64,000 bases of DNA, taken from Leuctra nigra (Eukaryota; Arthropoda; Insecta; Plecoptera; Leuctridae). Positions 37,780 through 54,162 of the stretch are shown piece after piece; position 1 is the stretch's first letter, and every line of letters begins with the position of its first letter. The DNA is taken from positions 30,368,964-30,432,963 of the forward strand of contig OW203761.1 in NCBI GenBank assembly GCA_934045905.1, given 5' to 3'. The notes beneath the pieces are model-generated. The model was not told the DNA's origin and searched no databases. It saw nothing but the letters and a program-made list of their open reading frames with translations. The position numbers and the translations under genes are program-made.

Positions 37780-38000
37780 TTCAGAGGGGGGGGGGGGGGG
37801 GGGGGGGTAGAAAAAAATCAGAGAATGTTGGAAAATATAGCAAATGCGAAATCCACGACTACACACGAACACAATGGGGGGCCTGGGGGTCGGGCCCCCC
37901 AGCACCATGCGGGTCCGAGGCGCATAGCCCTGGGAAATTTTGAATTTCAAGATTGGATTTGGTGCATTTCTAAGCGAAAAAAAATTCAATTTTTTTCAAT
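37780..38000. repeat. Transposon core fragment
   Basis: After a poly-G tract, the sequence CAATGGGGGGCCTGGGGGTC and then GGTCCGAGGCGCATAG with TTGGTGCATTTCTAAGCG is a diverged copy of 36040-36140 within the family 2 hAT element. Confidence 0.5.
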
Positions 38001-38929
38001 GTTTTTTGTTACGTTTTTATTGATTTTATTTTTATTGACTAAATAAAAAGTCATTGTTACAGCGTAAAAATTAAAAAAAAATATATATATATAATCTAGT
38101 ATGCTGTTTTGTTATGGCATTGAAGCAATAAAACATTTATTTTTTATATTCCATAATGAATAATTACAATTTAATGAAATTACTGTAAATTAGGGTTTGC
38201 AATGGCGGCCATTTTTTGGTAGCTAATTTTCAGATGACATGATGATTGGCACAGCGTCGACCAATAACATACAATCTTCAAAAAAATTCTGTTGGGTACT
38301 TCAACCTATGTTACATCTAAAAATACCCCTACGACTTTAGTGGCTCAGCAAATAAATACCGAAGTCGGTCACTTTTTGTGTATCCTACAGGATACCAGGG
38401 GTCTGAGGAGGATAAAGGCAATTTGACAGTTGTTTTGTGTGACGATTTATTTTTATAATTTTAGATTTATTTCTGAAAAAAGTAGATATCAAATCTGTTG
38501 TTTCGTAGGTTAAAAGTCAACATTTTACAGAGGATGGGAAAAATCTATCCCCCCCCCCCCTGGGATGCTTTATTGGGAAACAGAGCCAGGGATGAGAAAA
38601 CCAGAGGGGGAAAATGCCCCCCCCCCCCCATCAATTCGTACCCTGTCCACGAGTCTAGGCACACATATTGTGTTTATAAGTTTGTTTATACTGTCGACTA
38701 AAAAAATAGCTATGCCAATTATTTTTCATATTTTCATAATTTGAATGGTTGAACAAAAGTTATACCGATTGGGGAAATCAATCATCAATGTTCTCTTCAT
38801 AGCACGTTGTAGGTACTATCATATAGAGATGGTTGAACCATAGCCAGCTGCCATTTCGTAGTTGAAAACACCACATCTACGTTGAGAGATTGTTAGTGAC
38901 TTTTTCAGGCGCGTAGGAACTTTGTTTTT

Positions 38930-39420
38930 AGTGAGGGGGTCAACACTATCGGGGATCGATGGATGTCAGGAAAGCCGTGCGCCGCTACAAGGGGGTCTGA
39001 GGGGCTCGTCCTCCAGTTAGCCCGCAGGGCCTTTTTAAATTTTTGATACAGAGGATTCGAATTTGAAGCTATTTTATCATTCTTTTCAAAGAAATTTAAA
39101 ATGTGTTATGCAATATTCTGTGGAAACTTAAGATTGCTTTTATAGAATCCAATGGCCCCCCAGGGCATTATTTTAAGTTTTTGATAAGATAAAAAAACGA
39201 ATTCGACACTATTTTGGCATCCTTTTTAAAGAAATTTAAAATGTGTGATATGCAATATTCTTGGGGAAACTTATACAAAATCTAATATACCTAATCTGTA
39301 AATTTTGTTATTTGATAAAATCCCCAACGGCCCCGCAGCGAAATCTTTGAATTCTAGTGAAAGAGAATCAATTATGAATCGATTTTGGAATACCTTTGAA
39401 AAGGGGTTGCAATAAACAAC
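38930..39420. repeat. Diverged transposon core repeats
   Basis: Three related blocks, each with a CCCGCAGGGC-like word followed by TTTTTGATA and AAAGAAATTTAAAATGTGT, recur about every 140 bp. They resemble a decayed member of the hAT-core family; ends not found. Confidence 0.4.
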
Positions 39421-39671
39421 AGCAATAAAAAGCAATAAGAAAAATCTGCATGTGTTTTAGTATATCAAATAGTTTAACGTTTAATTATTAAATTTTATTC
39501 ATGAGGGAGGATGATCATGTTGGACAAAAGAGTAAATGAGCTGTCTCCTTGGATAATACCTCTGTTCAATTTGTTTTGCAAAACTTGAGAAAATTTAGAG
39601 AATTCAAAACCTCATGAACAAATCTGTGCACTTTTCCATTTGTGTATATGGAGGTGATATCTGGGGGTGTT

Positions 39672-39755
39672 CAGGATCTCTAGCAGGGGGGTCAGGATCT
39701 ATAGCAGGGGTGATCAGGATCTCTGGCAGGGGGGGGTCAGGATCCAGACAGGGGG
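39672..39755. repeat. Short G-rich tandem repeat
   Basis: Four imperfect copies of TCAGGATCTCTAGCAGGGGG, followed by a poly-C tract at 39768-39782. Confidence 0.75.
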
Positions 39756-40217
39756 TCCGTTCCCCCTCCCCCCCCCCCCCTTTTCCTACACTCCTGGACA
39801 TTTTGCAGTAATCCCCCGATATCAAATGCAACAACAGCATCACGCGGTTTGACACGAGATTTAATGTAGGTAGCTAACATGACTCGTTGACGTTACAATG
39901 GAATTACTATTTTTAGATCCAATGATACCTAATTGTAAAGATCAACACTAAAATGATGACATTTTCAAAATTCCCTTCAATCTACATCAAGATCAAGTTC
40001 AATGAATATAAATCAACACTCGACTTACTCTAGTTATTATGTCATCAAATCGGGTTTTTTTTTTTTTTACAAAAAAGACCTTGAAATAATTAAAACTGAA
40101 CTTTGATTGGTCAACACAAAGTGGCAAAGGTTGTCTTACCTGTTCCTCCTGATACCCGCCTAGACAAGAGCACGTAAGTGCCTGTTTGTCAGGTTTGTCA
40201 GTCTTCCTCCAGACACC

Positions 40218-43200
40218 ATGGCGTTGAAAGTAAGTGCTCAAGGAATCAGTCATTTTTTGACAAATACACATTAAAGTAGGATTGTCAGTTAGTGATTTTC
40301 ATTACGGTGGAAGTAAGAACAAGAGATTTCAGATTTTAATCTTGCTATTTAGCTTGGTGGCATTTGAATGTAAAATTAATGTACTTTATGGTGTTTCAAA
40401 ATGATATGCCGAATTTTTGGGCGTTTCTGATTGGTTGACACTAGAGAGCAGCCGAATACGACCTTGGCGGGAAACACGTTTTAAACTGGTTTTCGAGACA
40501 TTTTTTATTTGTTGTTGGTGTCGCAGTAAGAAAATAAATAATGATATGGCAATTAAATACATTCTTAGATGCGTAAACAAAAACAATAACACACGGGTAT
40601 GGATTAAATTGCCTGATAAGAGCTATTTGCTACGCCTAAACTACGAACTTTTCAGCATTAATATGTAAGGTATAGATACTGGATAAGGAACCTTCCCAAC
40701 ATTTTGCCTTTGGACTGAGGGAAATGAAAAACGCTGTCATGAAGGTCAGCCAAGGGAATCTAACTTACAATTTAACTTGCTTAAGCTTTGGAAAATAATA
40801 TAATATAATTATGTTTAAAACAAATTTAAAAACAAAGTGAGAATCTTTGAGGATTAAAACTTGCCATGGTCATTGGGACAAACATTTATGGTATTTTTGA
40901 CAATTTTCAAAATAGTATGTCATTATCTGTTTGTTTTTTTAGCGAGTGTTTACAACATCTCTTGTGTCCAGTCAAGGGCGTATTCAGGGGTGGGCCGAGG
41001 GGGCCATGCCCCCCCCCCCCCCCCCGAAATCAGGATTTCATCTAAGAAAATAAGCACATTTAAAATAATATGTGAAAAAAAACTTAAAAATAGACAGATC
41101 ATGTCAAAAACGTTCCAAAATATTTAGAATCGAGTTAAAATTCCAAAAAATTTCTGCATTCGCTAATGGCGAGATTTCAATTTTCACTGCATTTGTAAAT
41201 GAGGAATTCCAACAACCAATCAGTCCTAATGAGTTCAATAAATTTACCTATTCTTAAACCTCTTAGACTAATTTTTGAATATTTTGTAATTTATAATTTC
41301 CCAAAATAGCTATACACTGCGATTCAAAATTGCACCTAAATGAATGACCTTGAACCAAAATTTTCCTGTTTTAAAACCCCCTGTTTTACAGTGATTTTTC
41401 AAAATATTGGTAATGTCCGCCCCCCCCCCCCCCCTCACCGAAATTTAACCTATAGATACGCCCTTGTGAGTTGTGTCTTGCACACCAACAGCCATGCCTC
41501 TCTATCCACCCATTGGTCCTCCAGCAGCTCTCTCTTCCTCATTGCCTCAACCACCTCTTCTTGCCATGCTCTCCCCCACATTCTCCATTCCCACACGTTA
41601 TCCTCAAAAGTTATTAACATTTTACGGACATTTTATGCGTGTTTAGAAATATTTGTCAAATTTCTTGAAAAAATTTCAGAAATTTTACAACTGCTTCTTT
41701 GACGCAATGCGTTTCGGCTGTTTCCAAGATCTGTAGAACTGAAGATCTGTAGATGCAATACGAAGGCTCGCTCATCAACACGTTACACGGATCGTTTTCC
41801 AAGTATTTTTAAATGTAGGATGATATCTGATAATTATTAAATTCTTTATTTATTATTTCAAATCCCAAAATTATAAAAATGTTTAAATAGGAGGGGGATG
41901 GTGCCAGATATTGATGGAAATTGAGATTGAATGTAATCTTTGAAACATTACTCTGTATTTGTGATTCCAGTACCTGTCGGGGTTTGGAAATGAATTCACC
42001 TCGGAGGATCCCCGGTGTCCTGGGGCACTTCCCCACGGACAAAACAACCCACAAGTGTGCCCCTACAAGCTTTATGCCGAGCAGTTGTCTGGATCAGCTT
42101 TCACTGGTACTTACCTCTTTGACAACATTATTACACAATGACAAAAATCATCATTGGAAAAGTGATTGATTCAGAAGTACCTAGCTAATGCTTTTTGTCA
42201 CATGGATGCTTCCTCACTTTTCCAAGATTTATTATCGCATGTAACTAGTCCGAGTAACGAGTTTATTCTCTTTATTTGCAGCTCCTCGTGCAGAGAACAA
42301 ACGATCGTGGCTTTATCGAATCCGCCCTTCAGTCGTACATCGTCCCTTCATCAGACTAAAATCTCAAGACTTGACTCATGATTGGGATCAGAACTTACCC
42401 AACCCAAACCAAGTAGGCATTCTTCTTTTAAGCATTGATCAAGTTGTTGCATAGACAGTTAAAATACTTCTGAGTTCAGCAAATCAAATCCAGGCTCAAA
42501 ACACAGCAATATAACTGAATGAAACAGAACTGGTTAGCTGACTCTCTGAACTTGTCCTTCCTAACTGGGGGTTTTTCGTGGTTTTCCCTCAGTCGACAGG
42601 CAAATGCTGGGAAGGTACCCTACTAATAGGCCACGACTGCCTCCTTCCCACCTTCCATCCTTACCTACTCTTCACCATCATCTCCCAATCATCATCATAA
42701 TCAGAGCCAGTTGTTTGTGGTGATAAAAAAAGCCAAAATTCGTTTTCAACATTCTGAAAGTGGTGAATTGGTGGTGATAATTACGTAAATTTTCGCGATT
42801 GGTGGTGAAATGGAAAAAACAATGATTTTTTCAGAATAAGTGTGAAATATGACGCGCCAGCAAGCCGCAATACTACAACCCCCCTCTCACTAGAGAGACT
42901 TGGTGCGTGCGCATGCGCACCCCTGTTCAAGGTCATGTAGATGCGTCATTCCATGCTCAGCAGCCAACCAACTGGCACCCCCATACATTCTTTGGCTGGC
43001 ACTGACAGCTGGCTTACGAAGAAAAGAGTGTGATTCTTTCTATTTCGTGGTACTTTTGACACAGATCGAGGAAATTTTCGTAAAATATATACTCAGAATC
43101 AGGAAATGTTGCAAAACACGTAGGTTTGGGACAAAATCGCGTGGAATCGCGAGAATTCGTCAATATCGCGTCAAAACACAAATTTCGCGAAAATTCGTGA

Positions 43201-45612
43201 GAAAAAGAATAAAGATACATATATTTGGAATCAGGAGTGTATGAAACGTAAAGATATGTCAGAAAATTCATGTTTCTAAACATTTCGCGTTTATCGTGGA
43301 AACCATAAACAACTGGCCCTGATTATAATCATTCATCCTTCGCCATTAGCCTCGCTGCAGAACAGTGCACCGTTAACCCCCCCCCCCAAAAAAAAAAATG
43401 AATGAAAATTGAACTTTTACTCAGCAAAAAAAAACTTAACATGAAACCATGCAACTACTAAGAAAAAAATTCTGTACTTAATAATCCGCCCACTACTAAG
43501 CACCCCACCATGCCTCTGGCACCGCTGTGTTATCAGTTTGAGTTCTTCGAGTAGACTCCAAGCTTAGGCGGGGTGGTGGTGAGTTAATTATCAAGCGTAA
43601 AAATTGCACAATCATAAGAATTGTACGTCTAGAAAAACATTAATTCTTTAATTATTATTAGTTTATTATGCAAAAATTATGTTTATTGCTTGTTGCAGCT
43701 CCGTTGGAAGCCGTTTGAGCTTCCGAACAACAATGTCAAGGTTGACTTTGCCTCCAGCCTGCACACTGTGTGTGGTGCTGGTGACGTGCGCACCAGGTCA
43801 GGTCTGGCAATCCATGTGTTTATGTGCAACACTGGCATGCTCGACAAGTGCTTCTACAATTCTGATGGAGATTTTCTCATTGGTGTGTACAGTCTACGTT
43901 TTACATTTTAAGCCCTTACTTCAAGACTAGGTACCTTAACATTAACAACATCTTATAACATAATAATGTACCTACCTATGTATGTAAATTTAGTTCCACA
44001 GAATGGAGAGCTGAAAATTACAACTGAGTTTGGGAGGATGCTTGTTGCACCGAATGAAATCTGTGTTATTCAGGTAATGTTCATTATCTCTACTGATTTC
44101 AATTGGAAATGCCATTAATTATAATATGAGTTTGGAATTATTGATGTGATGGGGTATTCATCAAAGTCTAATAAGAAATGGATTCCAAATCGAGGGTACT
44201 ATCAATTGTAGAGAATAATAATTATTCTCTACTAATAATATTATTAATAATAATTATTAATTATTACATGAGTATTTGATAAGCTGGTATGCCGAGCTCA
44301 TTTACTAATAATGAATTAATATTTACTAATAATATAATGAATTATTCAATAATTCATCAATTATTTCTAGCAAGGAATGAGGTTTTCAGTGGATGTTGAA
44401 GGACCTACAAGAGGATATATTCTGGAGGTATTTGACGGCCACTTCCAGCTGCCATACCTTGGACCTATCGGTACATATTAATATATAACCTGGCTTTATT
44501 AAGTATTCTCGAATAAATTCTGCCTAGAGTTGTGCAGGTATTCATTCTACCAACATTTAAAAATATTCAACAGGTGCAAATGGTTTGGCCAACCCAAGAG
44601 ACTTTTTAACCCCAGTGGCTTGGTATGAAGACAAAACAGCACCAAATTATCAAGTTATTACCAAGTTTCAAGGTCATCTGTTCCAAGCTGAGCAAGATCA
44701 CAGCCCTTTTGATGTCGTTGCCTGGCATGGAAATTACACCCCATACAAGTACGACCTATCTACATTCATGGTAGTCAATGCAGTGCAGTTTGATCATTGT
44801 GTAAGTAGCTCACGACTCCCTCTACTGTGCCCATGATGAGAACTCAATATAAAGAATGAACATTATTACAGGATCCATCTATATTCACGGTACTGACATG
44901 TCCATCAAATCGACCTGGAACAGCAATTGCGGATTTTGTCATATTCCCACCTCGCTGGGCTGTCCAGGAAAACACTTTCCGTCCACCATACTACCACCGT
45001 AAGTAACCAATCAACAATTCACCGGTTTTCATAAAAGATTTTTTTTTATAATTTTATTCAACGAAAAAAAATTAAGTAAAACTAAGCCAGGGACTTTGTT
45101 TTAACACTCACCAGGTAACTGCATGAGTGAGTTTATGGGACTCATATTGGGAAGTTACGAAGCTAAAGAAGAAGGTTTTCTTCCGGGAGGAGCTTCCTTA
45201 CATTCCATCATGACTCCACACGGACCCGACACCCAGTGCTTCGAAGCAGCCTCTGCTGCCACCCTGACGCCAGTTCGTGTGGCCGACAACACACAGGTTA
45301 GCACCAAACACTACCCAACTACGTCATTGCAAAAACTGAATAACACGAGTTGTTATGAAACATTGTTCATTAATTGAAGAACAAATTATGCTTAAACAGT
45401 TTTGCTTATGTTGAGCTTTCAACCAGTTTAAAGAGTAAAAGATTTCAGACGTATTCCTGAAAATTATACTTTGATTCCAGGCTTTCATGTTTGAGAGTTC
45501 GCTAAGTTTGGCAGTGACTAAATGGGGAGAAGAAACCTGCGAGAAGCTTGATGCAAATTATTATAAATGTTGGCAGACACTGAAGAAGCATTTCCAACCA
45601 GAGCAAGCCTGA
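40218..45612 (+). CDS. hgo: Homogentisate 1,2-dioxygenase, complete, 436 aa
   Basis: Ten coding exons: 40218-40229, 41971-42106, 42282-42412, 43699-43882, 43994-44073, 44371-44470, 44574-44800, 44872-44998, 45115-45296 and 45481-45612 (TGA). The first holds only ATG GCG TTG AAA in a good ACACCATGG context, with donor GTAAGT; exon 2 continues YLSGFGNEF. Phases all agree (1311 nt). Family signatures are [35 protein letters not shown] and FVIFPPRW. Iron ligands His 332, Glu 338 and His 368 ([19 protein letters not shown]) and catalytic-site His 289 (QFDHCDP) are present, matching human His335/Glu341/His371/His292 with a 3-residue shift. The enzyme opens the ring of homogentisate to maleylacetoacetate in tyrosine breakdown, in the cytosol, as an Fe(II) hexamer. 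It converges on Caf1-55. Confidence 0.97.
40973..41466. mobile_element. Inverted-repeat element in intron 1 of the dioxygenase gene
   Basis: Ends CAAGGGCGTAT and ATACGCCCTTG, each followed inward by a long poly-C block (about 41011-41025 and 41419-41434). 494 bp. No perfect target duplication was found; the AT-rich centre has no coding capacity. Confidence 0.6.
41740..41803 (+). repeat. Terminal fragment of the Helitron-like family, opposite orientation
   Basis: GAAGGCTCGCTCATCAACAC followed by GTTACACGGATCGTTTTCCAAG|T matches the conserved end of the family read on the plus strand. The fragment may extend left toward 41590. Confidence 0.5.
42702..43321. mobile_element. Third hAT-like element, in dioxygenase intron 3
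   Basis: Ends CAGAGCCAGTTGTTTGTGGT and the inverse of CAGGGCCAGTTGTTTATGGT. Flanks ATCATAAT (42694-42701) and ATTATAAT (43322-43329) agree at 7 of 8 positions, as expected of a slightly aged 8-bp duplication. 620 bp, no transposase frame. Confidence 0.7.
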
Positions 45613-46036
45613 TCAAGGCAAACCACATTCAAGACCCCAGTGACAAGAGGCAAAATAAGGGGCATTTGACCGATTCTTATTGTAAATATATACCGAGAAT
45701 TACTTTTCTTGCCAATTGATCGACAACTCTGTATTTGCAGATTAACTTTGACCTCGTAGTCAATCAAGTATGCCATGTTATGTTATTTAATATTTTTCCA
45801 TAGAAAAGAATTGTCAATCATATCAATCATGTATCGAGCCAATAGTGGGAAATGCCAGTCTGCTGAACTCTTGAGACAGACCACCAGAAAATCAATTAAA
45901 TGCCAACCTTAACGTTATATTGATCGAGGTGCATTCCAATATAAGTTGTAATATATTCATTCCTATACGAATGGGCGATGGTAATCCCAAGTTTCATGTT
46001 GAAGGGATGATATAATTATAGAGGTGTTGTAAGAGA

Positions 46037-46042
46037 AATAAA
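46037..46042 (+). terminator. Poly(A) signal of homogentisate dioxygenase
   Basis: AATAAA, 425 bp after the stop codon; a second AATAAA lies at 46084-46089. Confidence 0.5.
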
Positions 46043-46116
46043 AAAATATTCGGGACATTTATGGTACTATCCACATTTGAAAGAATAAAGTTCGTGAAAA
46101 GCTGGAGTAATGATTT

Positions 46117-46122
46117 TTTATT
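46117..46122 (-). terminator. Poly(A) signal of Caf1-55
   Basis: Minus-strand AATAAA, 438 bp past the Caf1-55 stop codon and 28 bp from the last plus-strand signal of the facing gene. The two genes are tail to tail and their transcripts should nearly meet or overlap. Confidence 0.5.
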
Positions 46123-46559
46123 ATACGTAGTAGTAAAGATCATTTATCTCGAAATGTAGAAACTACTTTAAATGCATACAATTGCCCAATACATTACAAT
46201 ATCCTAAATAGAGGTATACATAATCAACTAATTGTAGAAAAAACACAAAACCTCTGACAAAAGACAGACATTAATTAAAAAGAGATTTGTTCTGAAAAGC
46301 CAATTACTTGTGTTTGATTTGAATTATAATTACACCTTAAGAGACTCACTGACTGTATTCAAAAGAGAAAATATAAATAACTATGATGCTGTTATTTCAA
46401 TTCTCAATAATTCTCCACAATGAGGAGCGTCGCATTTACCCAAGACAGTGAAACATGCTGCAAGATGGCATGAATGTGGAATATACTTAGGTACGGTAAA
46501 AAAGATAACTAACATGTGATTGGAGGTTCGGTGGCTTACTTATTATAAGTGACATGGAT

Positions 46560-52120
<5,561 letters not shown>

Positions 52121-52179
52121 TTTACGCGAAATTGGTAATATGCAAAGTACGGACACACCAAGCTGTTGATGACACTACT

Positions 52180-52225
52180 CCCGCCAAAGCACTGTGGAGT
52201 GCGTTCAGAAACACTTTTTGGCGGG
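52180..52225. promoter_or_regulatory. Paired inverted E2F-like sites at Caf1-55
   Basis: CCCGCCAAAG at 52180-52189 and TTTTGGCGGG at 52216-52225 face each other, about 60 and 105 bp upstream of the Caf1-55 ATG. Both fit the E2F/DP consensus (TTTGGCGG). RBBP4-type genes are proliferation-linked and the protein itself belongs to E2F/RB (dREAM) complexes, so E2F control is plausible; binding is inferred. Confidence 0.6.
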
Positions 52226-53064
52226 TAAAGTTGAAGAATTCAAAAAAAATCGACTGAGTTGCATGTTAGGTTTAGAAGATCGGATCATTTCACCATATTT
52301 CACGATATATCTCTTATCTTCATTAAATACTAAATAACAATTCAATTTTTAAAATAACAATTTTTATTTTTTACAATTAGTTTTATTTACAATATTAATA
52401 TAAATTTTATAATTTACTAACTTTTTGATACATATTTTATATTAAATATTATATTAATGTTAGATATTCATAATATTAGCATTCTTCTTCTAAATTGAAT
52501 TATTACTGGTGTGTCAGATGGGGCGATGCCAAGCTAGGACGACAGGATCGGCCACTTGGGCGCTAGCGTCGAGGCTGTGCTTTTCAAATCAACGTATTTC
52601 TTACCCCACAGTCCGTATTTTCATGTTATATTATACAAATTAATGTTGATATTTGGTTATTTACCGCAAGAGTAGATAAGTATTAGAAATAATAGTGTAA
52701 TAATGATATTTTGATCATATATGACAGCTCACAGAATGATTTTTGTTTCCAGCGCTCTCTTGAAATGACTCACTGCTTCATGGAATTTTGAAACTTCCAA
52801 TTAAAACAATTGAGAGGGTGTCGCTTCAGATTGAAATAGAATTTGCTTTAGATATTGCACTATCTTCTTATTTTTACACATTTTATTATACTAGAGTAAA
52901 AAATCTTTGTATCTAAACAGTGAGTACATCTTCTTACGCATGTCAAAATAAAGTTTCGCGAGTTTAAATTTTGAGTGGCACGAACAGCTTACTTCACACT
53001 TATCACAAAACCGAAGGCAGCACCCTAGCGGGAAATAGTTTGGCTAGTGCCCTATTAGTGATCA
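52226..53064. other. Intergenic AT-rich sequence upstream of Caf1-55
   Basis: No gene, repeat family or clear regulatory site was recognised here beyond AT-rich stretches. Confidence 0.6.
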
Positions 53065-53858
53065 CTAGGAAAACCGCGCTGATGAGAAGCACAGATACGT
53101 GCAACATTCTCAGCCTAACACAATACGAATATCTTTGCAACTTTCCAATCTCCATAGACACTCTGGGTCCGGACCACAGCCGTCTGAACACTCGTTGCCT
53201 TGGCTATTCAAATGCGCGACGGTGGTCCTCTGTGAGGCAGCTCACAGGAGGAGGAGGAACGAACGACCAGTGTACAGACGGCTGTGGTCCGGACGAATAG
53301 ATTAACAGATCCATTGTGTCTTGACTTAGGTACCTACGTACTTTAACCAGAAATATCTTTTGACAACCCATACTAAACTCTTAAAATGACAATAAATTTA
53401 CTTGACTGATTGGGCTTAAAATATGTAAAAGTTTAGATAATGTTGGTCTTGATCACCATGCAAAATTTGAACTTAATCAGAACATTTTGATTTTCGACCA
53501 ATCAGAAGATATTATTTAAACTTAAACCAATTGGAGGATTTGGCTGAAAATTTGTAGGAATTTAGACAATGTAGGTCGCAATGACTTGACAACATTTCAA
53601 ATTGATCGGACCTACCAATCAAAAGATAATTTTTTTAAATTTGTACCAATCAGCGGATTTAAGAATAATTAGGGTCTGCAACGCCCAGAGATAGGTAGTA
53701 CATGTGTATGTAGGCATAGCCAATGTAGGTATGCAAAATTTCAGCTCGATCGAAGAAAAACTGTGACCTGTATTATACCGGCAGTAACAGAAAAAAAAAC
53801 ACAAAAATAAAATAGAGGTGAAACCGTGCCAAAAGGAATCTCTCGCTTCGCTCGCTCA
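53065..53858 (-). mobile_element. Helitron-like dispersed repeat, copy 5
   Basis: Ends are minus-strand GGTTTTCCTAG|T and GAGCGAGCGAAGCGAGAG. The interior phrases (TTGGTCTTGATCACCATGCA, TTCAAATTGATCGGACCTAC) match the other copies. It carries the palindrome 53167-53294 near one end. Confidence 0.6.
53167..53294. repeat. Palindromic insertion in Helitron-like copy 5
   Basis: GTCCGGACCACAGCCGTCTG at the left is mirrored by CAGACGGCTGTGGTCCGGAC at the right, with a GC-rich centre. The other Helitron-like copies lack it, so it is probably a nested foldback element. Confidence 0.6.
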
Positions 53859-53910
53859 GTAAGGCTTTCGCCCAAGATTAAAAAATTGCATTTTATGATT
53901 CCACCCTAGT

Positions 53911-53916
53911 TTTATT
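53911..53916 (-). terminator. Candidate poly(A) signal of the coiled-coil gene
   Basis: Minus-strand AATAAA about 247 bp beyond the stop codon at 54163. Confidence 0.4.
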
Positions 53917-54162
53917 GCTAATAATCTACTCAAGTGTAAGGTATGTAAATAAAGGTAAACAGCATTTAGAGATCAAACACGCAATAATTTAATTATATAA
54001 AATCAATCATGTGAGGCAACCACATAGGTTCACACAACGTATACATACAAACTTAAGAGATTGTCATTGCATATATCATTTTAGGTCGTCACATAATAAG
54101 TGGCTGCCCCTGTTAATTTCCCTTTTTGGCTTTATAAATAGAATAGGTAATGATATAGGTGA

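Larger units (their letters stand above)
33212..40217. other. Gene-free block rich in DNA-transposon debris
   Basis: The 7 kb between the divergent macoilin and homogentisate dioxygenase start codons should hold both promoters. I see no coding exon. It contains the 84-bp array, two complete elements (35468-36373, 36434-37573), several core fragments (34650-34860, 37780-38000, 38930-39420) and many long poly-G or poly-C runs (near 33784, 34804, 35994, 37786, 38551, 38619, 39769). Confidence 0.75.

Noticed and set aside
39999..40271. Minus-strand frame [17 protein letters not shown]... with a possible donor at 40140
   Set aside because: The plus-strand bases in this stretch contain the first coding exon of homogentisate dioxygenase with a strong Kozak and donor, which fits the next exon exactly. 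No partner exon for the minus frame was found.
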